From positions 1-64,000 of the forward strand of contig JASJBF010000031.1 of NCBI GenBank assembly GCA_030066685.1: 64,000 nucleotides of DNA. Direction: 5' to 3'. The stretch comes from Kiloniellales bacterium. Lineage in GTDB: Bacteria > Pseudomonadota > Alphaproteobacteria > Kiloniellales > JAKSBE01. Positions 15,609 to 25,912 of this stretch are shown piece by piece (position 1 is the first letter of the stretch; each line of letters begins with the position of its first letter). A model generated the notes under the pieces. It made no database searches and had not been told where the DNA came from. It saw nothing but the letters and a program-made list of their open reading frames with translations. Position numbers and translations under genes: made by a program.

Positions 15609-16139
15609 ATGATCAAAGGCCGCGTGCTGCCCGTTCTGGCCCTGCTTCTCGCCCTGGCGCTTCCCGGCACTGCCGGGGGGCAGGACGTCGTCCGCCGCGA
15701 CGGGGAGCCGGAGGTGCATATGTTCCAGAGCGGCGATCCGGATATGGCGGCGGCCTACCGGGCGGCGCGCAGCAGCGTTCCCGGCCTGGTCGAGCGGCTG
15801 CCAAAGCTGCAGGCGGCCGGGATCTATGCCTCCGTCAAGGTGCCGGTGGAGGAGGACGGCCAGGTCGAGCACATCTGGCTGAGCGACATCCGCTTCGGTG
15901 ACGGGCAGGTGCACGGCGCCCTGGGCAACACGCCGGTGAACCTGCCGTCCTGGTCGCTCGGCGATCCGATCTCGGTTCCCCTAAACCGGATCTCGGACTG
16001 GATGGTGGTCTATGAAGATCGCCTGATCGGCGGCTACACGCTCTTCGTCGCCCGCAACCGCCTGCAGGGCGAGGATCTGGCGTCCTTCGACCGCCGGGTC
16101 GGTCTGATCTTCCCGGCGCAGCCGCAGAGCTTCGACTAG
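15609..16139 (+). CDS. Secreted DUF2314-like protein
   Basis: A signal peptide (about residues 1-24, ending GTAGG) precedes a domain that looks like DUF2314 (YegJ-like): KLQAAGIYASVKVPVEEDGQVEHIWLSDI and RISDWMVVYEDRLIGGYTLF. The ATG follows a strong GGAGG site. It is 176 residues long and sits alone, ahead of the MlrC-like gene by 78 bp in the same direction. No biochemical role is known for the family; periplasmic location is inferred. Confidence 0.75.
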   Translation: MIKGRVLPVLALLLALALPGTAGGQDVVRRDGEPEVHMFQSGDPDMAAAYRAARSSVPGLVERLPKLQAAGIYASVKVPVEEDGQVEHIWLSDIRFGDGQVHGALGNTPVNLPSWSLGDPISVPLNRISDWMVVYEDRLIGGYTLFVARNRLQGEDLASFDRRVGLIFPAQPQSFD

Positions 16140-16217
16140 GCTCCGGAGCGACGCCGCTCTGGACGGCGCCGGGCGTTTCGTGCGACAGACTCCCTGGCAT
16201 ACCAGGGAGACACACGC

Positions 16218-17705
16218 GTGGCGCGTATCGCCGTCGGCGGCTTTCAGCACGAGACCAACACCTTCTCGCCCTCCAAGGCGAGCTTCGAGGAGTTCGCGGC
16301 CGGCAGCGGCTGGCCGGCGCTGAGCCGGGGCGACCCGCTGTTCCCGGCGGTGGCGGGAATCAATCTGCCGATTTCCGGCTTCGTCGATGAGGCGCGCAGC
16401 CTCGGCCACCAGCTCGTGCCGCTGGCCTGGGCCGCCGCCTCGCCCTCGGCCGAGGTGACCGAGGAGGCCTTCGAGCGCATCACCGGCCAGATCTTCGAGG
16501 AACTGGCGCGGGCCGGCGGGGTCGACGCGGTTTACCTGGACCTGCACGGCGCCATGGTGAGCGAGCACTTCCAGGACGGCGAGGGCGAGATCCTGCGGCG
16601 CCTGCGCGCCCGGGTGGGCGCCGAGCTGCCGGTGGTGACCAGCCTCGACCTCCACGCCAACGTGACCCCGGCGATGGTCGCGCATTCGGATAGCCTGGTC
16701 GCCTACCGTACCTATCCGCACGTCGACATGGCCGAGACCGGCGCCCGGGCGGCACGCCAGCTCACGGGCATCCTGAGGCGCGGCCGCAAGCCGGCCAAGG
16801 CCTACCGCCAGATCCCCTTTCTGCTGCCGATCACCCAGGGTTGTACGCTCACCGATCCGGCCAAGGGGGTCTACGAGACCCTGGCGGAGCTGGAAGCGGG
16901 CGATGACCGGTTGCTGTCCTTCTGCTGCGGGTTCGCGCCGGCGGACATCCACCACGCGGGACCCTCGCTGGTCGCCTACGGCGCCGAGGCGGATGCCGCG
17001 GCCGAGCGCCTCGACGGCTTCGTGCAGGCGCGCGAAGCGCAGTTCCTGCCCGAAGTCTGGAAGCCCCGGGAGGCCGTGGCCCACGCCATCGCCAAGGCGC
17101 GCGAGGCCGGACGGCCCGTGGTCCTGGCCGACACCCAGGACAATCCGGGTGCCGGCGGCGAGTCCGATACCGTCTTCCTGCTCGAGGAGCTGGTGCGGCA
17201 GCGCGCCGAAGGCGCGGCCCTCGCGATTCTCTTCGACCCGGCCTCGGCCAAGGTCGCCCACGAGGCCGGGCTGGGCGCCGAGATCACCATGGGGATCGGC
17301 GCCCATTCGGGCCAGGCGGGGCACGAGCCCTTTCACGCGACCTTCAAGGTCGAGCGCCTGGGCGACGGCCGCTTCACCGGCACCGGGCCCTTCTACAAGG
17401 GCGCGCGGATGCGGCTCGGACCGATGGCGCTGCTGTCTCTCGGCGGGGTGCGGGTGATCTTGGGGTCGCGCAAGGTTCAGGCCGCCGACCAGTCGATGTT
17501 CCGCCACCTCGGGGTCGAGCCGACCGCCGAGAAGATACTGGTCCTCAAAAGCTCGGTGCATTTCCGGGCCGACTTCCAGCCGATCGCCGAGGAGGTGCTG
17601 GTGGTGGCCGCGCCCGGGCCGAACCCGGTCGATCACGGCGAGTTCGACTACCGGAACCTGCGCCCCGAGATCCGCCGCATGCCAAGGTCGAGCGACCGGG
17701 GCTGA
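16218..17705 (+). CDS. M81-family (MlrC-like) metallopeptidase
   Basis: The 495-residue protein starts with MARIAVGGFQHETNTFSP, the signature of the MlrC family named for microcystin degradation, and has the metal-binding segments YLDLHGAMV, SLDLHANVTP and AYRTYPHVDM. Family members are mostly of unknown substrate; peptide or amide hydrolysis is assumed, and microcystin activity should not be inferred. The start is GTG at 16218 with AGGGAG upstream. There is no signal peptide, so it acts in the cytoplasm. It converges on the rhomboid gene with 13 bp between them. Confidence 0.9.
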   Translation: MARIAVGGFQHETNTFSPSKASFEEFAAGSGWPALSRGDPLFPAVAGINLPISGFVDEARSLGHQLVPLAWAAASPSAEVTEEAFERITGQIFEELARAGGVDAVYLDLHGAMVSEHFQDGEGEILRRLRARVGAELPVVTSLDLHANVTPAMVAHSDSLVAYRTYPHVDMAETGARAARQLTGILRRGRKPAKAYRQIPFLLPITQGCTLTDPAKGVYETLAELEAGDDRLLSFCCGFAPADIHHAGPSLVAYGAEADAAAERLDGFVQAREAQFLPEVWKPREAVAHAIAKAREAGRPVVLADTQDNPGAGGESDTVFLLEELVRQRAEGAALAILFDPASAKVAHEAGLGAEITMGIGAHSGQAGHEPFHATFKVERLGDGRFTGTGPFYKGARMRLGPMALLSLGGVRVILGSRKVQAADQSMFRHLGVEPTAEKILVLKSSVHFRADFQPIAEEVLVVAAPGPNPVDHGEFDYRNLRPEIRRMPRSSDRG

Positions 17706-17718
17706 GGCGATCCCGCCG

Positions 17719-18462
17719 TCAGGCCGACCCGTCCGGGTCGCCGTCGCGCGGCCGGTTGGCCAGGGTCACCCCGCTCGGCACCTCCGCCGGTCCGAAGAGC
17801 GGCACGGTCTTGCGTCGCATCGGCACGACCAGGACCAGGCCGATAAGGAAGCCGCCGATGTGGGCGCCCCAGGCGATGCCGTTGCCCGACCAGCCGGTCG
17901 AGTAGGCGGCGTAGAACTGGAAGCCCGCCCAGACGATGAGCCAGAACCAGGCCGGCAGCGCGATGGGCGAGGGGAAGAACCAGACCTTGGCCCGGGGATG
18001 CAGCAGCAGGTAGCCGCCGAGGATGCCGGAGATCGCACCGCTGGCGCCGAGGGTCGGCGCCAGCGAGGTCGGATCGACCCAGACGTGGGTCAGGCCGGCC
18101 GCGATGCCGCAGGCCAGGTAGAAGGCCAGGAACCTGAAGTGGCCCATGTTGTCTTCGATGTTGTCGCCGAAGACCACGAGGTAGAGCACGTTGACCGCCA
18201 GGTGGACCAGGTCGACGTGCAGGAACAGTGAGGTCCCCAGGGTCAGCCAGGGCGGCACCGCCAGGGGCAGCGGGGATTCGAAGATCCCCGAGACGTAGCC
18301 GGGGACGACGGCGAAGTCGAGGACCCGGCCGTCGAAGCCGTCCGGGTTGATCAGCATCTCCCAGACGAAGAGCAGGCCGCAGGTGAAGGCGATGCCCCAG
18401 GTGACCCAGGGCCGCGGCACCAGGACCCGCGGGTTCTTGTCGCCCAGGGGGAAGAAGGTCAT
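17719..18462 (-). CDS. Rhomboid-family intramembrane serine protease
   Basis: The protein has at least six hydrophobic helices, the catalytic Ser motif LGASGAISGILG and the catalytic His motif GAHIGGFLIG, so the Ser-His dyad is intact. HVDLVHLAVNVLYLVVFG contains the conserved His/Asn helix that forms the oxyanion region. It would cleave membrane-spanning substrates in the inner membrane; none can be named. The ATG at 18462 is chosen (GAGAGGG upstream; homology starts here), giving 247 residues; an upstream in-frame extension to 18690 overlaps xthA and is Arg/Thr/Pro-rich non-coding sequence. Confidence 0.9.
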   Translation of the reverse strand: MTFFPLGDKNPRVLVPRPWVTWGIAFTCGLLFVWEMLINPDGFDGRVLDFAVVPGYVSGIFESPLPLAVPPWLTLGTSLFLHVDLVHLAVNVLYLVVFGDNIEDNMGHFRFLAFYLACGIAAGLTHVWVDPTSLAPTLGASGAISGILGGYLLLHPRAKVWFFPSPIALPAWFWLIVWAGFQFYAAYSTGWSGNGIAWGAHIGGFLIGLVLVVPMRRKTVPLFGPAEVPSGVTLANRPRDGDPDGSA

Positions 18463-18505
18463 CCCGCGGGCCCTCTCGCACAGGGCTTGACCGGCAAAGC
18501 GCCGC

Positions 18506-19279
18506 TCATCCCGAAAGCTCGCACCAGATCGGCGTGTGGTCCGAGGCCTTGGGCTTGCCGCGCGGCGCGCGGTCGATCTCGCAGGCCTGCAGGCGGTCGG
18601 CGGCCTGGGGCGAGAGCAGCAGGTGGTCGATTCGGATGCCGTGACCCTGGTCCCAGGCGCCGGCCTGGTAGTCCCAGAAGGTGTAGGCACCGCTCTCCTG
18701 GTGCAGGGCCCGGAAGGCCTCGGTCAGGCCGAGGTTCTGGATCGTCCGGAAGGCGGCGCGGCTCTGCGGCTGGAATAGGGCATCGCCGGCCCAGGCCTTG
18801 GGGTCGTAGCAGTCCCGATCCTCGGGGATGACGTTGTAGTCGCCGCCCAGCACGAAGGGCTCTTCCAGGGGCAGTAGCGCATCGACCCGGCGGCGCAAGC
18901 GGTCCATCCAGGCGAGCTTGTAGCCGAACTTGTCGCTGGCGACCGGGTTGCCGTTGGGCAGGTAGATGGTCGCGACCCGCAGGCCGTCGATCCGGGCCTC
19001 CAGGTAGCGGGCCTGCTCGTCCTCTTCGTCGCCGGGCAAGCGCTCCAGCAGCACCTCGGGCGCCTGCCGGGCCAGGATCGCGACCCCGTTGTAGCTCTTC
19101 TGCCCGACCACCGCGGCCTTGTAGCCGGCCGCCTCGATCTCCAGCCGGGGGAAGTTCTCGGCCAGGCACTTGGTCTCCTGAAGCAGGGCGATATCGGGCT
19201 TGGCCGCCTCCAGCCACTCCAGGACGTTGGGCAGACGCGCCTTGATCGAGTTGACGTTCCAGCTGGCGATCTTGACCAT
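18506..19279 (-). CDS. xthA: Exodeoxyribonuclease III / AP endonuclease
   Basis: The protein belongs to the ExoIII family of abasic-site endonucleases of base excision repair. Motifs in order: KIASWNVNSIKARL, ALLQETKC (metal Glu), GGDYNVIPEDRDCYDP (Asp and Asn), IDHLLLS and SDHTPIW (catalytic His). Length (257) is normal. It lies 43 bp upstream of rhomboid on the same strand, and transcription may continue into that gene. Confidence 0.96.
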   Translation of the reverse strand: MVKIASWNVNSIKARLPNVLEWLEAAKPDIALLQETKCLAENFPRLEIEAAGYKAAVVGQKSYNGVAILARQAPEVLLERLPGDEEDEQARYLEARIDGLRVATIYLPNGNPVASDKFGYKLAWMDRLRRRVDALLPLEEPFVLGGDYNVIPEDRDCYDPKAWAGDALFQPQSRAAFRTIQNLGLTEAFRALHQESGAYTFWDYQAGAWDQGHGIRIDHLLLSPQAADRLQACEIDRAPRGKPKASDHTPIWCELSG

Positions 19280-19403
19280 GTCCGTTGTTCCGAAGCTTCG
19301 ACCTAGCGCGGGGAGAAAACGCGAAGGCCCGCGAAGCCGCGGGCCCGTTCTTCTAGCACCCTTCGCCGGATCGGCGGATCGAAAAGCGCCGGCATCGGCG
19401 GCG

Positions 19404-19760
19404 TCAGACCGCGAAGGAGGAGCCGCAGCCGCAGGAGGAGGTTGCCTTGGGGTTGTTGATCTGGAAATAGGCGCCCATGAGGTCCTCGACGAAATCGACC
19501 TCGGAGCCCTCGAGCAGCTGCAGGGAGACCTCGTCGATCACGATCCTGGCGCCGTCGCGCTCGAAGGTCAGGTCGTCGGCCTGGACCGCATCGTCGAAGC
19601 TGAAGCCGTACTGGAAACCGGAGCAGCCGCCGCCGGAGACCGCGATCCGCAGCATCAGGTCCGGCTCGGTCTCGGCTTCGATCAACTCCAGGATCCGCTT
19701 GGCCGCGCTCGCGCTCAGCGTCAGTCCCGCGCTCTCGGCCATCTGGGGCCCGCCGTCCAT
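19404..19760 (-). CDS. erpA: ErpA/HesB-type iron-sulphur cluster insertion protein
   Basis: The 118-residue A-type carrier has the three conserved cysteines that bind the cluster: one in [12 protein letters not shown] and two in the C-terminal SSCGCGS. It passes Fe-S clusters to target proteins. The ATG at 19760 is chosen for its GAGGAG site; a second Met six codons later is possible, while the upstream extension to 19826 lacks homology. The gene is divergent from dgt. No isc or suf genes are adjacent. ErpA is the best match, but other A-type carriers (IscA, SufA) are very similar. Confidence 0.9.
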   Translation of the reverse strand: MDGGPQMAESAGLTLSASAAKRILELIEAETEPDLMLRIAVSGGGCSGFQYGFSFDDAVQADDLTFERDGARIVIDEVSLQLLEGSEVDFVEDLMGAYFQINNPKATSSCGCGSSFAV

Positions 19761-19911
19761 CTTCTTCTCCTCAGCCTTCGCCTCCAGTCTACTCCAAAAA
19801 TGTAAGCAGATTCCCCAGGAATTCAAATCACCGAGCCGCGGCCCGATACCCCGGGATTCCGGGGCTTTGCCGTTGCCAAGCCGGAAGGCCGGGGGTAAGA
19901 GGGGCTCCAGG

Positions 19912-21099
19912 ATGTCCGCGCCCGCAAAGCCCGCCCTCGCGCCCTACGCCAGCCATCCGGCGGCAAGCCGGGGCCGCCGCCACGCGGAGCCGGAGTCGCC
20001 GACCCGCTCGGTGCACCAGCGCGACCGCGACCGGATCATCCATTCCGGGGCCTTCCGGCGGCTGCAGTACAAGACCCAGGTCTTCATCTTCCACGAGGGC
20101 GACTATTACCGCACCCGACTGACCCATTCCCTGGAGGTCGCCCAGATCGCCCGCTCGATCAGCCGCTCCCTGGGCCTGAACGAGGACTTGGCCGAGGCCC
20201 TGGCCCTGGCCCATGACCTGGGCCACACCCCCTTCGGCCATGCCGGCGAGGACGCCCTGCACGAGGCCATGGCGCCCTTCGGCGGCTTCGATCACAACGA
20301 GCAGACCTTCCGAATCCTGACCAGGCTGGAGCAGCGCTACGCCGCCTTCGACGGCCTCAACCTGACCTGGGAGACCCTGGAGGGCACGGTCAAGCACAAC
20401 GGGCCGCTGGACGGGGCCCTGGCCGGCGCCCGCGGCCTGCCCGAGTCGATCCGCGCCTTCAGCCACGACTTCGACCTGGAGCTGACCAGCTTCGCCGGGC
20501 CCGAGGCCCAGGTCGCGGCCCTGGCCGACGACATCGCCTACAACAACCACGACATCGACGACGGCTTGCGGGCCGGGCTCTTCACCCCGGCGGACCTGGC
20601 CGAGGTGCCCCTGGTCGGGCCGAGCCTCCAGGACGTGCGCGACGAGCTCGGCGACCTGGAGCCAGGGCGCCTGACCCACGAATGCGTCCGCCGGGTGATC
20701 AACGCCATGGTCAACGACCTGCTGGCCGAGACCCGCCGTCGCCTGGCCGCGGCGGTGCCGCAGAGCGCCGATGAGGTCCGGGCCCTCGATCATCCGGTGG
20801 TTGCCTTCTCCGAGGCGATGCGGGAAAAGAACCGCGGCCTCAAGGCCTTCCTCTTCGAGCGTATGTACCGCCACTACCGGGTGAACCGGATGATCACCAA
20901 GGCCCGCCGCGTCGTGACCGAGCTCTTCGAGCTCTACCTGGGCGAGCCGCGCTGCCTGCCCAACGAATGGCGGGCCGGCGCCGGCCGCCCAGGATCGGCC
21001 GAGACCGCGCGTCTGGTCGCCGACTATATCGCCGGCATGACCGACCGCTATGCCCTGGACGAGCACCGCCGCCTTTTCGACGCCTACGCCCGCAGCTGA
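19912..21099 (+). CDS. dgt: Deoxyguanosinetriphosphate triphosphohydrolase-like protein
   Basis: This HD-domain phosphohydrolase of the dGTPase group converts dNTP to deoxynucleoside and triphosphate. The metal-binding HD signature is clear: RLTHSLEV and [17 protein letters not shown], then [15 protein letters not shown]. The preceding [18 protein letters not shown] is typical of the family. The ATG at 19912 gives 395 residues. The stop codon directly abuts the argS start, so the two are co-transcribed, a conserved pairing in alphaproteobacteria. Confidence 0.94.
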   Translation: MSAPAKPALAPYASHPAASRGRRHAEPESPTRSVHQRDRDRIIHSGAFRRLQYKTQVFIFHEGDYYRTRLTHSLEVAQIARSISRSLGLNEDLAEALALAHDLGHTPFGHAGEDALHEAMAPFGGFDHNEQTFRILTRLEQRYAAFDGLNLTWETLEGTVKHNGPLDGALAGARGLPESIRAFSHDFDLELTSFAGPEAQVAALADDIAYNNHDIDDGLRAGLFTPADLAEVPLVGPSLQDVRDELGDLEPGRLTHECVRRVINAMVNDLLAETRRRLAAAVPQSADEVRALDHPVVAFSEAMREKNRGLKAFLFERMYRHYRVNRMITKARRVVTELFELYLGEPRCLPNEWRAGAGRPGSAETARLVADYIAGMTDRYALDEHRRLFDAYARS

Positions 21100-22854
21100 A
21101 TGAACCTCTTCCGCACCTTCAAGGACCTCATCGCCGCCGAGGTCGAGGCCCTCTCCGAAGCCGGCAAGCTGCCGCCCGGGCTCGACACCGCGCGGGTCAC
21201 GGTCGAGCCGCCGCGCGAGGAGAGCCACGGCGACCTGGCGACCAACGCGGCCATGGTCCTGGCCAAGCCCGCGGGCATGAAGCCGCGCGACCTCGCCGCG
21301 CTCCTGGCGGCGCGGCTGGAGGGCCAGGAAGCGGTGCGCGCGGTCGAGGTCGCGGGGCCCGGCTTCATCAACCTGCGCCTGACCGAGGACTACCTGCGCG
21401 ACCGCCTGATCGACGTGCTGAACGCCGGCACCGCCTACGGCGACGCCGACCTGGGCGGTGCCGAGAAGGTCAATGTCGAGTATGTCTCGACCAATCCGAC
21501 CGGGCCGCTGCACATCGCCCATGCGCGCGGCGCCGTGATCGGCGATGCCCTAGCGGCCCTGCTGGAGAAGGTCGGCTACGACGTCACCCGCGAGTACTAC
21601 ATCAACGACGCCGGCGCCCAGGTCGACGTCCTGGCGCGCTCGGTCCACCTGCGCTACCGCGAGGCGCTGGGCGAGGACATCGGCGCGTTTCCCGAGGACG
21701 GCTATCCCGGCGACTACCTGAAGCCGGTCGGCCGGGACCTGGCCGCCCGCGACGGCGACAAGTGGCTCGGCGTCGAGGAGGCCGCGTGGCTGGCGCCCAT
21801 TCGCGACTTCGCCACCGCGGCGATGATGGACCTGATCCGCGGCGACCTGCGGGACCTGGGGGTCGAGCAGGAGGTCTTCACCTCCGAGCGCGGCTTGGTG
21901 GAGGCCGGGCGCGTTGAGGAGGCCTATCAGATCCTCGAGTCCAAGGGCCTGATCTACACCGGCACCCTGGAGCCGCCAAAGGGCAAGCCGGTCGAGGACT
22001 GGGAGCCGGTGCCCCTGACCCTCTTCAAGGCCACGGAGTTCGGCGACGACGTCGACCGGCCGATGAAGAAGTCCGACGGCTCCTGGACCTACTTCGCCCC
22101 GGACATAGCCTACCACCTGGACAAGTTCCGCCGCGGCTTCACGGTCATGGTCGACGTCTTCGGCGCCGACCACGCCGGCCACGTCAAGCGCCTCAAGGCG
22201 GGAGTGGCGGCCCTGACCGAGGGCCAGGCCGTGCTCGACATCCGGCTCTGCCAGCTCGTCACCCTGCTGCGCGGCGGCAAGCCGGTGCGGATGTCCAAGC
22301 GGGCCGGCAGCTTCGTGACCCTGAAGGAGGTCATCGACGAGGTCGGCAGGGGCGTCGTGCGCTTCATCATGCTGACCCGGCGCAACGACGCGCCGCTGGA
22401 CTTCGACCTGGAACAGGTCTTGGAGCAGAGCCGCGAGAACCCTGTCTTCTATGTTCATTACGCGCACGCGCGCTGCTGTTCGGTCTTACGCAGCGCGAAG
22501 GCCGAGTTTGCCGATATCGACCTCGACCGGGGCGCGCTGGCGGCCGGTCCCCTGCATCGCTTGACCGACTCGGGCGAGCTTGGTTTGATCAAGCAGCTGA
22601 CCAGCTGGCCGAGAATCGTGGAAGGCGCAGCCGAATCCTTCGAGCCGCACCGGATCGCTTTCTACCTTTACGACTTGGCTGCCGCGTTCCACAGCCACTG
22701 GAACAGGGGCAACGACAATGCCCAGTTGCGCTTCCTGCTCGCGGCCGACAGCGAGCTGACGGCCGCCCGCTTGGCGCTGGTCCAGGCCGTCGCCTCGGTG
22801 ATCGCGTCGGGACTGCAGATCATGGGCGTAGAGCCGGTTGAGGAGTTACGCTGA
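21100..22854 (+). CDS. argS: Arginyl-tRNA synthetase
   Basis: This class I synthetase charges tRNA-Arg. The N-terminal Add-1 domain is followed by the HIGH-type motif in [20 protein letters not shown] and the KMSK-type motif [11 protein letters not shown]; the DALR anticodon domain occupies the C-terminal part ([13 protein letters not shown], then [11 protein letters not shown]). At 584 residues it is of normal length. Start ATG follows the dgt stop without a gap, and its own stop overlaps the next start (TGATG). Confidence 0.97.
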   Translation: MNLFRTFKDLIAAEVEALSEAGKLPPGLDTARVTVEPPREESHGDLATNAAMVLAKPAGMKPRDLAALLAARLEGQEAVRAVEVAGPGFINLRLTEDYLRDRLIDVLNAGTAYGDADLGGAEKVNVEYVSTNPTGPLHIAHARGAVIGDALAALLEKVGYDVTREYYINDAGAQVDVLARSVHLRYREALGEDIGAFPEDGYPGDYLKPVGRDLAARDGDKWLGVEEAAWLAPIRDFATAAMMDLIRGDLRDLGVEQEVFTSERGLVEAGRVEEAYQILESKGLIYTGTLEPPKGKPVEDWEPVPLTLFKATEFGDDVDRPMKKSDGSWTYFAPDIAYHLDKFRRGFTVMVDVFGADHAGHVKRLKAGVAALTEGQAVLDIRLCQLVTLLRGGKPVRMSKRAGSFVTLKEVIDEVGRGVVRFIMLTRRNDAPLDFDLEQVLEQSRENPVFYVHYAHARCCSVLRSAKAEFADIDLDRGALAAGPLHRLTDSGELGLIKQLTSWPRIVEGAAESFEPHRIAFYLYDLAAAFHSHWNRGNDNAQLRFLLAADSELTAARLALVQAVASVIASGLQIMGVEPVEELR

Positions 22855-23951
22855 TGCCATCGGAATCGATTCCTGAGGACGAGCGCCTGGCCCTGGCACG
22901 CGCGCTGCGCCACGTCAGCGAGGAGGACTCGCCGCAGCGGACTCCGGAGAACGAGGAGGAGATCGCGCGGCTCTTCGGCGACGAGCAGGACAGCGGCGAG
23001 GACGGAGAGCCGGAGGTCAAATCCGTCACGCGGCCCAAGTTCCGCCTTCTGCACCTTCTGATCGGCCTGCTGGTCCTCGCCTGCCTGGCCCTGGTGGTGC
23101 CCCTGGCGATGGACTTCCTGGGCGGCGAGGACAGCGGCGAAGTTCCCGTGATCCAGGCCGAGCCGCAGCCCGACAAGGTGCGCCCGGATGAACCCGGCGG
23201 CCTGCAGGTGCCGCACCAGGACCTGCAGGTGCTGAACCAGGGCGGTGAAGGGGCGGGCCGCGAACCGGAGCAGCTTCTGCCGCCGCCCGAGACACCGGAG
23301 CCGCTGCCGCAGGCGACCCAGGATACCGCGAACCTCGGCGCCGCGCCCGCGGTGCCGGCCGAAACCCCGCCTTCGACGGCGGCCGAGGACACGACGGCCG
23401 CCAGCGTGGTGCCGGGCGCCGGCGCGCCGGCGGTCTCGGAACCCGCCGCTCCGGCGGAGGTCGCAGAGGTTCCCGCGGCGGCGCCGGCGGAGATCACCGG
23501 CGGCCCCGGCGCAAGCGAGGCGCCGGAAGCGCCCGCGGCTCCGACCGCGTCCGGCCCGGCGGCAACCGCCCCGGCGCCAGAGGCCCCGGCGCCTGTCGAA
23601 ACCGCTGCGCCCGAGCCGGAGGCGGCCGAGCCGCCCGCGCCGGCGGAGAGCCAGCAGGCCGCCCTGCCGCCCGCCGCCGAGCCGGCCCCCGCGGCCGGCG
23701 AGGCCGGGATCTACATCCAGCTCGGCTCGCTGAGCAACCGGGAGGGCGTGCCGAAGGAATGGGCGCGCCTGCAGAAGGCCTTTCCCGATTTCCTGGGCGA
23801 CATGGAACTGGCGGTTCAGACCGTGACCCTGGAGGGCCGCGGCACCTTCCATCGAATCCAGGCCGGCCCGCTGCCGAACCGGGGCACGGCCGAGGAGATG
23901 TGCGCCTTCCTGAAGAACGCCGAGCAGGCTTGCATCGTCATCAAGCGGTGA
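22854..23951 (+). CDS. SPOR-domain membrane protein
   Basis: The protein has a cytoplasmic acidic N-terminus, one membrane helix (about residues 64-86), a long alanine/proline-rich periplasmic linker and a C-terminal SPOR domain (about residues 285-365, beginning GIYIQLGSLSNREG). SPOR domains bind denuded glycan strands at the division site. It overlaps argS by one base and precedes nagZ by 52 bp, so peptidoglycan-related function in the same operon is likely. The linker is low complexity and probably extended. Confidence 0.9.
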   Translation: MPSESIPEDERLALARALRHVSEEDSPQRTPENEEEIARLFGDEQDSGEDGEPEVKSVTRPKFRLLHLLIGLLVLACLALVVPLAMDFLGGEDSGEVPVIQAEPQPDKVRPDEPGGLQVPHQDLQVLNQGGEGAGREPEQLLPPPETPEPLPQATQDTANLGAAPAVPAETPPSTAAEDTTAASVVPGAGAPAVSEPAAPAEVAEVPAAAPAEITGGPGASEAPEAPAAPTASGPAATAPAPEAPAPVETAAPEPEAAEPPAPAESQQAALPPAAEPAPAAGEAGIYIQLGSLSNREGVPKEWARLQKAFPDFLGDMELAVQTVTLEGRGTFHRIQAGPLPNRGTAEEMCAFLKNAEQACIVIKR

Positions 23952-24003
23952 GACCGGGGCCAGGCCCGGGACGCCGTCCGAAACATCTGGAGTCGCCCCG
24001 TCC

Positions 24004-25017
24004 ATGACCGCTCAGGCCGTGATCTACGGCTGCGAAGGGCCGGCGCTCACCGACTGGGAGCGCGGCTTCTTCGCCGCGGCCGATCCCCTCGGCTTCGTCC
24101 TCTTCGCCCGCAACTGCGTCGATCCGGAGCAACTGCGCGCCCTGGTCGCGGCGCTGCGGGCGACGGTCGGGCGGGAAGATGCGCCGGTGCTGATCGACCA
24201 GGAGGGCGGCCGGGTGACCCGGCTCAAGCCCCCGGCCTGGCGCGCGGCGCCGGCGGCGGGAGTCTTCGACGACCTCGCCCGGCGCGACCTGGCAAGCGCC
24301 TGCGAGGCAGCCGAGGTCAACGCAAGGCTGCTCGCCCTGGAATTGCGGGCGCTCGGTATCGACGTCGATTGCCTGCCGCTCCTGGACCTGCGCCTGCCGG
24401 AGGGCCACGGGATCATCGGCGACCGCGCCCTGGGCAGCGATCCGGAGCAGGTCATCGCCCTGGGCCGGGCGGTCTGCAGGGGCCTGTCGGCGGCCGGCGT
24501 GACCCCGGTGATCAAGCATATCCCCGGTCACGGCCGGGCCCGCGTCGACAGCCACGAGGCGCTGCCGCAGGTGGACGCGCCGCTGGCGGTCCTGCGCGAC
24601 AGCGACTTCTTGCCCTTCAAGGCGCTGGCTGAGGCGCCCTGGGGCATGACCGCGCACATCGTCTACGGCGCGATCGACCCGGAGCGGCCGGCAACCACCT
24701 CGCCGAAGGTGATCGCCGAGATCATCCGCGGCGAGATCGGCTTCGACGGCCTGCTGCTGTCCGACGACCTCTCCATGAAGGCGCTGAGCGGCGGCCTGGG
24801 CGAGCGCGCCCGCGCCGCGCTGGCGGCCGGCTGCGACGTGGCGCTGCACTGCAACGGCGAGCGGGCCGAGATGGAGGCCGTCGCGGCGGCGGTTTCGCCG
24901 CTGAGCCCGGCGGCGGAGGCCCGGCTCGCCCGCGGCCGCGCGGGACTGGGCACGGCGCCGCCGATCGCGGAGTTCGCGGCGCTGTCGCAGCGCCTGGAGC
25001 GGCTGCTCGCGGGCTGA
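24004..25017 (+). CDS. nagZ: Beta-N-acetylhexosaminidase NagZ
   Basis: This glycoside hydrolase family 3 enzyme removes GlcNAc from anhydro-muropeptides in peptidoglycan recycling. The family signature KHIPGHGRARVDSH carries the catalytic-loop His, and LLSDDLSMKAL carries the Asp nucleophile. The N-terminal DQEGGRVTRL is also typical. It is cytoplasmic (no signal peptide), 337 residues, and follows the SPOR gene in the operon. Confidence 0.95.
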   Translation: MTAQAVIYGCEGPALTDWERGFFAAADPLGFVLFARNCVDPEQLRALVAALRATVGREDAPVLIDQEGGRVTRLKPPAWRAAPAAGVFDDLARRDLASACEAAEVNARLLALELRALGIDVDCLPLLDLRLPEGHGIIGDRALGSDPEQVIALGRAVCRGLSAAGVTPVIKHIPGHGRARVDSHEALPQVDAPLAVLRDSDFLPFKALAEAPWGMTAHIVYGAIDPERPATTSPKVIAEIIRGEIGFDGLLLSDDLSMKALSGGLGERARAALAAGCDVALHCNGERAEMEAVAAAVSPLSPAAEARLARGRAGLGTAPPIAEFAALSQRLERLLAG

Positions 25018-25126
25018 AACCCGGCCCGCGGGGCGGAAGAGACGCGCCGGGCCTGAAGATGGTGACAGCGGCCCGGCTTCTGTATCATTGCCGCATTAGG
25101 CGGAGTCGCGGCAGGGAAACAGCCAG

Positions 25127-25912
25127 GTGACCTCAGCGGAGATTCTCGAGTTCGAAGCGCCGGAGCGCGACCGGCAGCGCGACTTCGTCCTGGATCTGGA
25201 CGGCTACGGCGGCCCGATCGACGTGCTGCTGGACCTGGCCCGGGACCAGAAGGTCGACCTGACCAACATCTCGATCCTGCAGCTGGCCGAGCAGTACCTC
25301 GAGTTCGTGCGCCGGGCCCGCCAGCTGCGCCTGGAGCTGGCCGCCGACTACCTGGTCATGGCGGCCTGGCTGGCCTACCTGAAGTCCAAGCTGCTGCTGC
25401 CCAGCGAGCCGGAAGGCGAGGAGCCCAGCGGTCCACAGATGGCGGCGGCCCTGCGGTACCAGCTGCAGCGCCTGGAAGCGATGCGGAACTCCGGCGAGCG
25501 GCTGATGACCCGGGCTCAGCTCGGCCGCGACTTTTTCGCCCGGGGCGCGCCGGAGCGCCTGCGCACCGACCGCATCACCGTGTTCAGCGCGACGCTCTAC
25601 GACCTGCTGAAGGCCTACGGCAGCCAGCGCTCGCGGGGCGGCAAGGTGACCAACCTGCGGATCCAGGCTACGGAGCTCTATTCCGTCGACGAGGCGATGG
25701 AACGGCTGACGGCGCTCTTCGGCAGCATTCCCGAATGGCGCACCCTGCACAGCTTCCTGCCGCCGGACCTCTCCGGGGCGCTGCTGACCCGCTCGGCCAT
25801 TGCCGCGACCTTCGCCGCCAGCCTGGAGCTTTGCCGGACCGGCCGCCTGGAGATCCGGCAGGACGGAACCTTCGGCCCGATACTACTGCGTCACAAGGAG
25901 GAGCAGCCGTGA
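25127..25912 (+). CDS. scpA: Segregation and condensation protein A
   Basis: ScpA is the kleisin subunit of the SMC condensin. The N-terminal signature LDGYGGPIDVLLDLARDQKVDL and ISILQLAEQYLEF bind the SMC neck; the C-terminal winged helix follows DEAMERLTALF. Start is GTG at 25127 with AGGGAAAC upstream, giving 261 residues. It overlaps scpB by four bases (GTGA), so translation is coupled. Confidence 0.95.
   Translation: MTSAEILEFEAPERDRQRDFVLDLDGYGGPIDVLLDLARDQKVDLTNISILQLAEQYLEFVRRARQLRLELAADYLVMAAWLAYLKSKLLLPSEPEGEEPSGPQMAAALRYQLQRLEAMRNSGERLMTRAQLGRDFFARGAPERLRTDRITVFSATLYDLLKAYGSQRSRGGKVTNLRIQATELYSVDEAMERLTALFGSIPEWRTLHSFLPPDLSGALLTRSAIAATFAASLELCRTGRLEIRQDGTFGPILLRHKEEQP

Noticed and set aside
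16218-17705. Microcystin degradation pathway
   Set aside because: Only an MlrC-family protein is present; mlrA, mlrB and mlrD are not seen, and the family is broad.
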